64,000 bases of DNA. It comes from Hymenobacter terrenus (GTDB lineage: Bacteria > Bacteroidota > Bacteroidia > Cytophagales > Hymenobacteraceae). The position numbers were made by a program, and so were the translations under genes. Shown here piece after piece: positions 8,705-16,006 of this stretch (position 1 is its first letter; every line of letters starts with the position of its first letter). The notes below the pieces were generated by a model, which was not told where the DNA came from, made no database searches, and saw only the letters and a list, made by a program, of their open reading frames with translations. The stretch is from the NCBI RefSeq assembly GCF_000972495.1, contig NZ_LATM01000006.1, positions 154,236-218,235 of the forward strand. The letters are read 5' to 3'.

Positions 8705-8790
8705 TGTAGAGACGCGCCCCCCCGCGTCTCGGCATTGAACGATAAGCGTTGAATGCGCCGAACAAGAGACGCGAGGAGGCGCGTCTCTAC
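8705..8790. repeat. Intergenic inverted-repeat element, family A copy 2
   Basis: Starts TGTAGAGACGCGCCCCCCCG and closes with a matching GCGCGTCTCTAC. The centre contains CTCGGCATTGAACGATAAGC, homologous to the centre of the copy at 5683-5784. The arms are less exact than in copy 1. It lies between the response regulator start and the DinB gene stop. Confidence 0.8.
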
Positions 8791-8806
8791 GGTGTGCTGG
8801 CCAACC

Positions 8807-9304
8807 TTACAGCTGTGGCTGCACCTGCCCGCTTTGCTCGCGGCAGTAGGTGATGAAGTCGGAGTTGACGGGCTCCAGGCCGCCTTCGCGCATTTTGATA
8901 GCTACTTGGCCACGGTGGTAGCTGGCGTGCATCACGGCGTGGGTCAGGATGTCGCTCACCTGCGAGTCGAAGGCGTCGCCCTGCGAGTTGGTGTACTGGA
9001 TGCGGCGGGTTAGCTCCGCCTCGTCGTGCTGCGCCCGGGCGCAGAGGTCGGCCAGGCGCTGGGAGGTTTGCTCGTGCCAGTGGTGCAGGCCGGCCAGGTC
9101 ATGCTCCTGCCACACCTTCAGGGGGCTTTGGGTGCCGCTGAGGCGGGCAATCCAGATGGCCTGGGCGTTGATAACGTGGCTGAAAATGCGCAGGGCTGGT
9201 TGAGGAGCTTCTTTGCCGGCCGCCACCGACGAATCGAGACGGCGCAGCAGGGTTTCATTGGCCCAGACGTTGAAAGCGCCGAGCTTGGCAATGGTGTCAA
9301 TCAT
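8807..9304 (-). CDS. DinB-family protein (four-helix bundle, putative metal-dependent transferase)
   Basis: 165 residues from MIDTIAKLGAFNVWANETLL; the 21 codons upstream look non-coding. DinB/YfiT-like proteins form a four-helix bundle that binds a divalent metal through three His. Visible candidates are His in RIFSHVINAQAIW and the pair in HAVMHASYHRGQVA, the last being the family signature (HxxxHRGQ). Some relatives are bacillithiol/mycothiol transferases; others are uncharacterised. No neighbour suggests the substrate. Confidence 0.88.
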   Translation of the reverse strand: MIDTIAKLGAFNVWANETLLRRLDSSVAAGKEAPQPALRIFSHVINAQAIWIARLSGTQSPLKVWQEHDLAGLHHWHEQTSQRLADLCARAQHDEAELTRRIQYTNSQGDAFDSQVSDILTHAVMHASYHRGQVAIKMREGGLEPVNSDFITYCREQSGQVQPQL

Positions 9305-9399
9305 CTTGTTAATTATCAGTGGTGTATTGTGAGGTATGAGTAACGAGTTCCGACCACGACTTGCCAACGGGGCACTTCATCATTCATAACTTATAAGTC

Positions 9400-9858
9400 T
9401 TATCTTGGGTCTTGCCAGACCAGTTTCTCATTGGTTTTGTTTTTGTCGAAGTCCGGGCAGCGGCCGTCGCCCTTGCCGGTAAGGCCGCCATCGGGATGGC
9501 AAAGCAGCCGCCCTTTGGTATCGAACAGATTGGAAAATTGGTCACAGCACGGCAACGTTTCAAAATAAACCGTCTGCCCACCGTAGTCATAGCGGTAGAT
9601 ACGGGCAATGGGGTTGCCCTTGCGCTCGGCCAGGATGGCCGCAATGCGGGCTTTCAGCCACGGCGGGCGGGCCGTGGTGTCAGAGTCGGCTACGCGGGCG
9701 GGCACGGGGTCCACGGTGTTGGCGCTGGTGGGGGCCGGCGTGGCGGCCCCGCTCACCTGTCCGTTTTCGGGCGGCGTGGTGGGAGTGGTCACGCTGACCT
9801 GCTGGTGGGCGCAGGCCGTGCTGAGCAATACAAAAGCGGCGAGAATCAGCTTGGTCAT
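9400..9858 (-). CDS. Small lipoprotein of unknown function (DUF6970-like)
   Basis: 152 residues. Lipoprotein signal with lipobox STAC (Cys16), then a Thr/Pro/Ala-rich linker to about residue 60 and a compact C-terminal domain. The domain reads RIYRYDYGGQTVYFETLP, then CCDQFSNLFD and a G-R-L-L-C-H-P-D-G-G box. Paired Cys and the repeated GGLTGKGDGRCPDF motif suggest a disulfide-stabilised fold. I associate this pattern with a Bacteroidota DUF (DUF6970) from memory, not from a search. The function is unknown. Confidence 0.75.
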   Translation of the reverse strand: MTKLILAAFVLLSTACAHQQVSVTTPTTPPENGQVSGAATPAPTSANTVDPVPARVADSDTTARPPWLKARIAAILAERKGNPIARIYRYDYGGQTVYFETLPCCDQFSNLFDTKGRLLCHPDGGLTGKGDGRCPDFDKNKTNEKLVWQDPR

Positions 9859-10059
9859 TTAACAATTAATAGTTAGCAGTTAACAAGCAGGCGGCGCCAT
9901 GCTTCGGCTTTGCTTACGCCGGGCTTAGTCGCTGAGTTGGTTTTCGCCTCTCTTTCATTGATTTCCTTGGTAGCCGAGTTTCTTGTAGCCGTTCTGTTCA
10001 GTGGCTAGTTGCTCTGTGATTAGCAGTCTGGTTATCAGTTTCCTATTGAATGATAGATG

Positions 10060-10473
10060 TCAATTGGTAGATGAAATGAAGTGCGGCCCAAAAACCAGCG
10101 CGCCCACTACCAGCGCGCCCAGGGCCGCCAGCAGCACGGCGCCAGCAGCCACATCCTTGGCCTTGCCCGCCAGCGGATGATAGGTCGGTGAGGCCAGGTC
10201 CGTGAGCGCCTCAATGGCGGTGTTCACCAGCTCGGCCGTCCATACTCCTGCCACGGCCAGGGCCACCAGCGCCCATTCCAGGCGGGTGATGCGGTAGTAA
10301 AACCCCAGCCCGATAACCACAACCGTGGCCGCCGCGTGGAAGCGCAGATGCACTTCCGAGCGCAATGCTGCCCAGACCCCGCGCACGGCGTGGCCGAAGC
10401 TGGCCACGCGCCGCTGCCACAGCCCGCTGGCCGGCTGCAGCTCTTCGGGAGCTGGTGGCACGGGCTCAGCCAC
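10060..10473 (-). CDS. dgkA: Diacylglycerol kinase/undecaprenol kinase family membrane protein
   Basis: 137 residues with three membrane helices in the last 110. The diagnostic DgkA string is present: AELVNTAIEALTDL followed by YHPLAGKAKDVAAGAVLLAA. The Y-H-P-L-A...K-D-V-A-A-G-A-V-L version is the one typical of undecaprenol kinases that recycle the C55 lipid carrier, so that substrate is favoured over diacylglycerol. The start overlaps the end of the upstream GNAT gene by 8 bp, so the two are translationally coupled. Confidence 0.92.
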   Translation of the reverse strand: MAEPVPPAPEELQPASGLWQRRVASFGHAVRGVWAALRSEVHLRFHAAATVVVIGLGFYYRITRLEWALVALAVAGVWTAELVNTAIEALTDLASPTYHPLAGKAKDVAAGAVLLAALGALVVGALVFGPHFISSTN

Positions 10474-11059
10474 GGACTTCGTAATCCTGAAAAACCGACT
10501 GGCGCAGCTCCGACCATTCGGGCTTGATAATGCTGAAAATGACCGTGTCGCGGCGGATGCCGCCCTGGGTGAGGCGGTGGCTGCGCAAGGTGCCTTCCTC
10601 GGTGGCTCCCATGCGAGCCATGGCCGTGCGCGACTTGTGGTTGCGTGCGTCCGTCTCCAGTTCTACCCGCTCGCAGCCCAGCTGACCGAATGCGTGGCTG
10701 AGCAGCAAGTGCTTAGCTGCCCGGTTGAGGCCGGTGCGCTGAAACGCACTCCCCACCCAGGTATAACCGATGCTGAGGCGCTGCTCGGCCTCGTTCACTT
10801 GGTAGTAGCTGGTGCTGCCGGCCACCTGGCCGGTTGGCCGGTCGATGATGGCAAACGGGTAGCGCAGGCCTTGCCCGCGGGCTTCGAGAGCCTGGCGGAG
10901 GTAGGCGGCAAGGCTCACCGCATCGTCGGCGCGGGTGAGGGTGAATTGCCACAGCGCGGGCTCGAAGGCGACGGCCTTGAGGGCTTCAAAGTCAGTGACA
11001 TCCAGCGGGCGCAGGCGGACGCGGCTGTTTTCGAGAACGACGGGCGTGGAGAAATCCAT
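10466..11059 (-). CDS. GNAT-family N-acetyltransferase (RimJ/RimL-like)
   Basis: 197 residues from MDFSTPVVLENSRVRLRPL; the earlier in-frame Met at 11134 would run through the neighbouring terminator. The fold markers are the strand L-R-P-L-D-V-T-D-F-E-A-L, the central SIGYTWVGSAFQRTGLNRAA (acetyl-CoA pyrophosphate loop region) and the late C-E-R-V-E-L-E-T-D-A-R-N-H-K-S-R-T-A-M stretch typical of RimJ/L-type enzymes. It acetylates an amino group of an unknown small molecule or protein N-terminus. First gene of a pair with the lipid kinase. Confidence 0.9.
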   Translation of the reverse strand: MDFSTPVVLENSRVRLRPLDVTDFEALKAVAFEPALWQFTLTRADDAVSLAAYLRQALEARGQGLRYPFAIIDRPTGQVAGSTSYYQVNEAEQRLSIGYTWVGSAFQRTGLNRAAKHLLLSHAFGQLGCERVELETDARNHKSRTAMARMGATEEGTLRSHRLTQGGIRRDTVIFSIIKPEWSELRQSVFQDYEVRG

Positions 11060-11103
11060 GCGGAACAAATCAGTAGTTAGCCCGCAAAGATGCTGGTAAA
11101 AAA

Positions 11104-11138
11104 GAAAAGGTGCCCACCGGTTTTCGGTGGGCACCTTT
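11104..11138 (-). terminator. Rho-independent terminator for the DUF1569 gene
   Basis: 15-bp perfect stem (11104-11118 with 11124-11138; AAAAGGTGCCCACCG) and a 5-nt loop. A T-run follows on the minus strand. It begins at the last base of the DUF1569 stop codon. Confidence 0.85.
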
Positions 11139-11611
11139 TACGCTCCAAATTGCCGCAAGTGGTGGTCGAGGTGCAGGTAGATGAAGCGGCCGTACTGGGT
11201 GCGGTTCAGGGGGCCGTAACCGGGGTGCGGGCTCAGGGGCTGGTCGGCGGGGTGCTGCCGGAAGTCGGCCAGCGCGGCCAGCAGCAGGCGTTTATCGTGC
11301 GCCAGGTTCACGGGCTTCGTGCCCAGGCCCCGATTGCCCTGGCGCATGTCGGTAGGGGTGGCCAGGTTGCGCAGGGGAATGCGCGGCAGGGCCAGCGCAA
11401 TATGAATGGCAATGTTCCGGTTGAACCAGGAAGCGGTTTCCGTAGCTGGCTTTTGCGCCAGCGCCAGGCGAATCTGGTCGGTGCAGTGGCAGAGCATCTG
11501 GTCAGCGCTCATGCGGCCCCATACGCGCTGGCTGCGCTCGTCGATGCGCCCGATTCGGTCAACGACGGTCCGGTATATCCCGTCGGCCAGGATGGTTGCT
11601 GTAGTAGACAT
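11138..11611 (-). CDS. DUF1569/DinB-like protein
   Basis: 157 residues from MSTTATILADGIYRTVVDRI. The body has the DUF1569 pattern: an early WGRMSADQMLCHC box with a candidate metal His, and the C-terminal YGRFIYLHLDHHLRQFG box, which closes nearly all members. These are predicted four-helix bundles related to DinB with three His that may bind metal. No biochemical role is known to me. It is a single gene with its own terminator directly after the stop. Confidence 0.85.
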   Translation of the reverse strand: MSTTATILADGIYRTVVDRIGRIDERSQRVWGRMSADQMLCHCTDQIRLALAQKPATETASWFNRNIAIHIALALPRIPLRNLATPTDMRQGNRGLGTKPVNLAHDKRLLLAALADFRQHPADQPLSPHPGYGPLNRTQYGRFIYLHLDHHLRQFGA

Positions 11612-11680
11612 GCGTAATGCTGTTCTTTTTCGACGTTGCTGGCGCCGGCCGCCCAAGCCGGCGCTGGGGCAAGCACACCG

Positions 11681-12106
11681 TTAAATCTTTTGCCAAACGG
11701 TTTCCCGGCCAAACAGCGACACGCCCACGTAGCCCCGAATGTTGAGGCGATTCCCGTCTAGCTTCATGCGGCACGAATAGGTTTTGCCTTCCTCCGGGTC
11801 ATAAATGGTACCATCTTCCCACACGCCATCTGCAAAGGTAAAGTCCTTAAGAATGACCATGTCTTTGAACGGCTTGCCATTTTTAGCCAGCCGGCTGGTT
11901 TGTCCGTTGGCCTCGTACATGCGGGCGCCCCAAAAAAGCTTGCCGTAATACTTACCGTTGTCGGCTTTGTAAATGTCAATTTTCGCGTCCTTCTTTTCTG
12001 AAAGCCATTTGCCAACAATAGCATCAGCCGACTGCGCGAAAGCTTGCGCCGAAGCAAAAAGAAGGATTGCCAGCAATAAAAGGGGTTTGGTTACTTGCGT
12101 TTTCAC
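11681..12106 (-). CDS. DUF2147-family secreted protein
   Basis: 141 residues with a clear Sec signal peptide (LLLLAILLFASAQAFAQS, cleavage after about residue 25). The mature part begins A-I-V-G-K-W-L and carries the DUF2147 pattern: I-D-I-Y-K-A-D-N-G-K-Y-Y-G-K-L, then KDFTFADGVWEDGTIYDPE and a closing G-Y-V-G-V-S-L-F-G-R. It is a lipocalin-like beta-barrel family of the periplasm or outer surface with unknown ligand. It stands alone. Confidence 0.9.
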   Translation of the reverse strand: MKTQVTKPLLLLAILLFASAQAFAQSADAIVGKWLSEKKDAKIDIYKADNGKYYGKLFWGARMYEANGQTSRLAKNGKPFKDMVILKDFTFADGVWEDGTIYDPEEGKTYSCRMKLDGNRLNIRGYVGVSLFGRETVWQKI

Positions 12107-12189
12107 TTTTAAAAGGAGGTGTGGAGTTAGAGTGTATGTGAAAAAAGGGGCTTGGAAAGCGCTGTGAGTGATTGGTTTAATGCATTGAT

Positions 12190-13005
12190 CTACAATCCAT
12201 AGCTGGACTTTACCACTTTGCGAAATACGCCGTCGGAGGTGAGGCGGCGCAGGGGCAGCAGCATGGTGGCCGGGTAGGCCACGGGGTAGCGCAGTTTGGT
12301 CGAGTCGTCGGTGGCAGCCCGGAGAATGGTATCGGCCACGACTTCGGGACCCACGGCTTTGGCTCCGGCATCCTGGCTCACTTTTTCGACTTTCTGGACG
12401 AAGGCGCCGTAGGCCGGGCGCAGGTCGTCGCGCATGATGAACTCGCGGGACCGGTCGTAGAAGTCAGTTTTAATGGCGCCCGGCTCCACAATCTTCACCC
12501 GGATGCCGTGCGGCTCCAGCTCGTACTGCAGGCTTTCGGAGAAGCCTTCCACGGCCCATTTCGTGGCGTGGTAGATGCTGTAGAGCGGAAACGTGATGCG
12601 CCCACCCATTGAGGCAATCTGAATGATGGTGCCGCGGCCCTGCTGGCGGAAGAGCGGTATCACGGCCCGAGTGCAGCGCATCAGCCCCAGCACGTTGGTG
12701 TTGAACTGGCGCTCAATGACCTCGTCACTCATGGCTTCAAACACGCCATCGACGCCGTAGCCGGCATTGTTGACCAGCGCATCCAGCCCGCCGAAATCGC
12801 GCAGCACGTCAGCCACGGCCTGGCTGATGGAAGTAGGGTTGGTGACGTCCAGCGCGTATAGCCGCACGTTCGGCAGCTGTTTCAGCTCCGTTTCCTTGGC
12901 GAGGTTACGCATGGTGGCGGCCACCTGCCAGCCCCGCTGGGCAAATAGGCGGGCCGCGGCCTTGCCAATGCCAGAACTGGCACCGGTAATGAGAACAGTT
13001 TTCAT
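12190..13005 (-). CDS. SDR-family oxidoreductase
   Basis: 271 residues, a classical short-chain dehydrogenase. NAD(P)-binding TGASSGIGKAAA at residues 7-18, the N-N-A-G motif in LVNNAGYGVDGVFE, and the catalytic Y-x-x-x-K in YHATKWAVEGF. The Arg soon after the glycine motif region (A-T-M-R-N) favours NADP. Its start overlaps the TetR stop by 4 bp (ATGA), so the two genes are translationally coupled and the SDR is the likely target of that repressor. The substrate is unknown. Confidence 0.94.
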   Translation of the reverse strand: MKTVLITGASSGIGKAAARLFAQRGWQVAATMRNLAKETELKQLPNVRLYALDVTNPTSISQAVADVLRDFGGLDALVNNAGYGVDGVFEAMSDEVIERQFNTNVLGLMRCTRAVIPLFRQQGRGTIIQIASMGGRITFPLYSIYHATKWAVEGFSESLQYELEPHGIRVKIVEPGAIKTDFYDRSREFIMRDDLRPAYGAFVQKVEKVSQDAGAKAVGPEVVADTILRAATDDSTKLRYPVAYPATMLLPLRRLTSDGVFRKVVKSSYGL

Positions 13006-13652
13006 CGGGGAGGTGAATAAGTTGGTAAATGGTGCAGGTGGGGTGCTGCGATGCTGGCCAGAATCAGGTTGGTCAGGAGCAGCGTATCGGCCTCAGTGGC
13101 GCTGAAATTCGGCAGGGCAAGCGTCTGCCGGACAGTGCGCTGCCGCACGGCTTCGTGTTTGAGGGCATCGGCGGTGCTGAGGAGTAGCCGGGCCAGCTGC
13201 CGGGGCTCGGGCAGCGTGCTAGCGGGGGCCGCCGGGAATAGCGGCGTGAGTAGCTCGGCCAGGAAGGCCACCTCCCGCTCCAGCACGTCAGCGTAAAGCT
13301 GGTCGAAGCGTGGCTCCAAGGCCTGGAGTACTGCCAAGGGAATCTGGTGCTGGTGGAGCACCAGGCGGTAATAGTGGAGGCGCTCGATGATGTAGTAGCG
13401 CACTTGTTCGGCCGGGGTAGCCAGGTGGCGTACCCGCTCGACCAGCGACACCATGAAGGTGTTGCTCTCGTGCAGCACCACGGCGATAAACAGCTCGTCC
13501 TTGCCAGTGAAGTAGTAATACAGCGAGGCTTTATTGAGCTGGGCCGCACGGCCAATGTCGTCCAAGGTGGTTTTGGCGTAGCCATAACGGGCAAAGCACG
13601 CGGCCGAAGCCGTGAGAATAGCAGTGCGCCGGTCGATACGTTTAGCCATCAT
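13002..13652 (-). CDS. TetR/AcrR-family transcriptional regulator
   Basis: 216 residues from the first of two adjacent Met (13652 or 13649); the Met at 13670 would lie in the promoter -7 element. The N-terminal helix-turn-helix is typical: A-I-L-T-A-S-A-A-C-F-A-R-Y-G-Y, then TTLDDIGRAAQLNKASLYYYF and KDELF. The C-terminal two thirds is a divergent all-helical ligand domain. An 11-bp-arm inverted repeat sits directly upstream of the promoter, consistent with autoregulation of the TetR-SDR operon. Confidence 0.94.
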   Translation of the reverse strand: MMAKRIDRRTAILTASAACFARYGYAKTTLDDIGRAAQLNKASLYYYFTGKDELFIAVVLHESNTFMVSLVERVRHLATPAEQVRYYIIERLHYYRLVLHQHQIPLAVLQALEPRFDQLYADVLEREVAFLAELLTPLFPAAPASTLPEPRQLARLLLSTADALKHEAVRQRTVRQTLALPNFSATEADTLLLTNLILASIAAPHLHHLPTYSPPR

Positions 13653-13667
13653 TCGGGATTGATGGGA

Positions 13668-13715
13668 CAAAGGTAAATAAAATTTTCAAACTTATAAACA
13701 GAATGTTTGAAAATT
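13668..13715 (-). promoter_or_regulatory. Promoter and inverted-repeat operator of the TetR-SDR operon
   Basis: Perfect 11-bp arms AATTTTCAAAC (13681-13691) and GTTTGAAAATT (13705-13715) with a 13-nt A/T-rich spacer. Downstream on the minus strand is TACCTTTG (13668-13675), an exact Bacteroidota -7 element (TAnnTTTG). The spacer region also holds TATAAGTTTG on the same strand. Position and symmetry suggest a TetR-dimer operator. Confidence 0.75.
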
Positions 13716-13730
13716 GGAACCGAATAAAAA

Positions 13731-13755
13731 AAGCCCCGACAGTGAGCCGGGGCTT
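13731..13755 (-). terminator. Rho-independent terminator of fumC
   Basis: 8-bp GC-rich stem AAGCCCCG (13731-13738) with CGGGGCTT (13748-13755). A run of seven T follows on the minus strand, downstream of the fumarase stop. Confidence 0.85.
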
Positions 13756-13828
13756 GATAGGTACCTAGAAATGACTAGTTTGTGAAAAGGATTTTATCCT
13801 AAAACTTTTGATTGTCAGGCAAACAAGT

Positions 13829-15229
13829 TTACTTAATGTCACCTACCATCTCTTCCGGCTTCAGCCACTCGTCAAACTCAGCTTCGGTTAGGTAGCCGAG
13901 TTGGAGGGCTGTTTCTTTGAGCGTGGAGCCGTTTTTGTGAGCGGTTTGGGCAATTTCGGCGGCTTTGTAGTAACCGATATGCGGATTGAGAGCCGTGACC
14001 AGCATCAGGCTGCTGTCGACGTGCTTCTGGATGTTGGCTTTGAGGGGTTCGATGCCGACGGCGCACTTGTCGGTGAACGACTGGCAGACGTCGCCGATGA
14101 GACGGGCCGAGTGCAGGAAGTTGTAAATCATGACCGGCTTGAACACGTTTAGCTCGAAGTGACCCAGCGAGCCGCCCACGGTGATGGCCACGTCGTTGCC
14201 CATTACCTGGGCCGCCACCATGGTCATGGCTTCGGCCTGGGTGGGGTTCACCTTGCCGGGCATGATGCTGGAGCCGGGCTCATTGTCGGGAATGTGGATT
14301 TCGCCGATACCGGCGCGTGGGCCCGAGCTGAGCATGCGGATGTCGTTGGCGATTTTCATCAGGCTCACGGCTACCGTTTTCAGGGCGCCGTGGGCTTCCA
14401 CGATGGCGTCGTGGGCGGCGAGGGCTTCAAACTTGTTTTCGGCCGTGATGAAGGGCAGGCCGGTAAGCTCGGCAATGTACCGGGCCACGTTTTCCGAGTA
14501 GTTGGGCGGCGTGTTGATGCCCGTGCCCACGGCTGTGCCGCCGAGGGCCAGCTCGCTCAGGTGGGCCAGCGTATTGTTGATGGCGCGCAGGCCGTGGTCG
14601 AGCTGCGACACATAGCCCGAAAACTCCTGGCCCAGCGTGAGCGGCGTGGCATCCATGAAGTGGGTACGGCCGATTTTCACGATGTTCTTAAATTCTTCCG
14701 ACTTCTTTTTCAGGGTGTCGCGCAGCCGCTCGATGCCGGGAATGGTAGTTTCTACCAGGATTTTGTAGGCCGCGATGTGCATGGCCGTCGGAAAGGTGTC
14801 GTTGCTGCTCTGGCTCTTATTCACGTCGTCGTTGGGAGCCAGGGCCTTTTTCTCGTCGCTGAGCTGGCCGCCTTGCAGCACGTGGCCGCGGTAGGCAATC
14901 ACCTCATTCACATTCATGTTGCTCTGGGTGCCCGAGCCGGTTTGCCACACTACCAGTGGGAAGGAGTCGGCGAGCTTGCCAGCCAGGATTTCGTCGCACA
15001 CCTGGCCAATCAGCTCGGCTTTTTCGGCCGGCAGCACGCCGGCGTCGCGGTTGGTGAGGGCGGCGGCTTTTTTCAGGTAGGCGAAGGCCGCGATGATTTC
15101 CTTGGGCATCTTGTTGATGTCCTGGGCAATGGGGAAGTTCTCGATGGAACGCTGTGTTTGAGCGCCCCAGTACGCGGTAGCAGGCACCTGCACGGTGCCC
15201 ATGGTGTCCTTTTCGGTGCGGAAATCCAT
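13829..15229 (-). CDS. fumC: Class II fumarate hydratase
   Basis: 466 residues, the normal length. It interconverts fumarate and L-malate in the TCA cycle as a tetramer without an iron-sulfur cluster. The superfamily signature [16 protein letters not shown] is intact (catalytic Ser loop), as are [20 protein letters not shown] with the catalytic Thr-His and the substrate motif [14 protein letters not shown]. No truncation. It is a single transcription unit with its own promoter element at 15289-15296 and terminator. Confidence 0.98.
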   Translation of the reverse strand: MDFRTEKDTMGTVQVPATAYWGAQTQRSIENFPIAQDINKMPKEIIAAFAYLKKAAALTNRDAGVLPAEKAELIGQVCDEILAGKLADSFPLVVWQTGSGTQSNMNVNEVIAYRGHVLQGGQLSDEKKALAPNDDVNKSQSSNDTFPTAMHIAAYKILVETTIPGIERLRDTLKKKSEEFKNIVKIGRTHFMDATPLTLGQEFSGYVSQLDHGLRAINNTLAHLSELALGGTAVGTGINTPPNYSENVARYIAELTGLPFITAENKFEALAAHDAIVEAHGALKTVAVSLMKIANDIRMLSSGPRAGIGEIHIPDNEPGSSIMPGKVNPTQAEAMTMVAAQVMGNDVAITVGGSLGHFELNVFKPVMIYNFLHSARLIGDVCQSFTDKCAVGIEPLKANIQKHVDSSLMLVTALNPHIGYYKAAEIAQTAHKNGSTLKETALQLGYLTEAEFDEWLKPEEMVGDIK

Positions 15230-15288
15230 TTAATTAATGTACTGATTGGTGGATGGGTCGATGGGCGGGTTGAGGCCGGAACGGTGCG

Positions 15289-15296
15289 CAAAAGTA
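15289..15296 (-). promoter_or_regulatory. fumC: Candidate -7 promoter element for fumC
   Basis: The minus strand reads TACTTTTG, an exact match to the Bacteroidota -7 consensus TAnnTTTG, about 60 bp before the ATG. No good -33 TTTG is seen. A GC-rich palindrome (CCGCCGAACGGCGG) lies just upstream instead. Confidence 0.5.
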
Positions 15297-15419
15297 AGGC
15301 ACCGCCGAACGGCGGCTTTTATCGTAACCGAATTAGCCACCGAATGACTTCCCGCGTACATAACCACGGCAACCGCCGCCCAGTACAAGCTGCTGTATCT
15401 CCATAATCAACCCCGTCAA

Positions 15420-15800
15420 ATGTCGTCTATCAAACAAGTTATTGAAATCCTGGCCTCGTCGGAAAAAAGCTTCGAAGATGCCCTGCAGCGCGCCGTGGAG
15501 AGGCTGAGTTCTTCAGTGCCCAATATTTCCTCCATCTACATCAAGGACCAGAGCTGCAAGGTGCGCGACAACCGCATTGTGGAGTATCGCATCACGGCCA
15601 AGGTCAGCTTCGACACGCCGGTGGAGGAGTTTGATATGACGGACATCGAGCGCACTTTCGACGAAGCTCCCGTTTCGGGCGGCAACGGCGCCCCCGACTA
15701 CAGCCACCTCAACCTGCACACCGAGCCCGACCTGCCGCGCGAAGTGGAGCCCGGCGGCAGCGCCACCGAGCCCGAAAGCGGAGGCGGCTACAGCGGCTAG
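15420..15800 (+). CDS. Dodecin-domain protein with an extended acidic C-terminal tail
   Basis: 126 residues. Residues 1-68 match dodecin, a small flavin-binding protein that assembles as a dodecamer: IKQVIEILASSEKSFEDALQ, then S-S-I-Y-I-K-D-Q and E-Y-R-I-T-A-K-V-S-F. The usual flavin-stacking Trp (in E-K-S-W-E-D) is Phe here, which is unusual. The last 55 residues are a Pro/Gly/Glu-rich, probably disordered extension not found in standard 65-75-residue dodecins. It diverges from fumC. The start is clear and there is no partner gene. Confidence 0.85.
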   Translation: MSSIKQVIEILASSEKSFEDALQRAVERLSSSVPNISSIYIKDQSCKVRDNRIVEYRITAKVSFDTPVEEFDMTDIERTFDEAPVSGGNGAPDYSHLNLHTEPDLPREVEPGGSATEPESGGGYSG

Positions 15801-16006
15801 CGGCTTCCCGTTCTTCTGGTTTATGGCCCGGCGCCGCGCTGCTCCACCCACGAGCGGCGCGGCGCTTCTGCGGTTGCGGCTTGCTGGAAGAACCACCACA
15901 AGATTGAATGAAAATTTATGTCCGGAAGTAGCTGATGGGCGCTACCTTGTGCGGACTCAACGGGCGGGAGGAGCTATGCTTCCGCCACCTCATGCTGCAA
16001 GAAATT

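Noticed and set aside
10450..10475. TGGCACGGGCTCAGCC resembling a -24/-12 promoter
   Set aside because: It lies at the gene overlap of a GNAT/lipid kinase pair and the -12 half reads CAGC, not TTGC.
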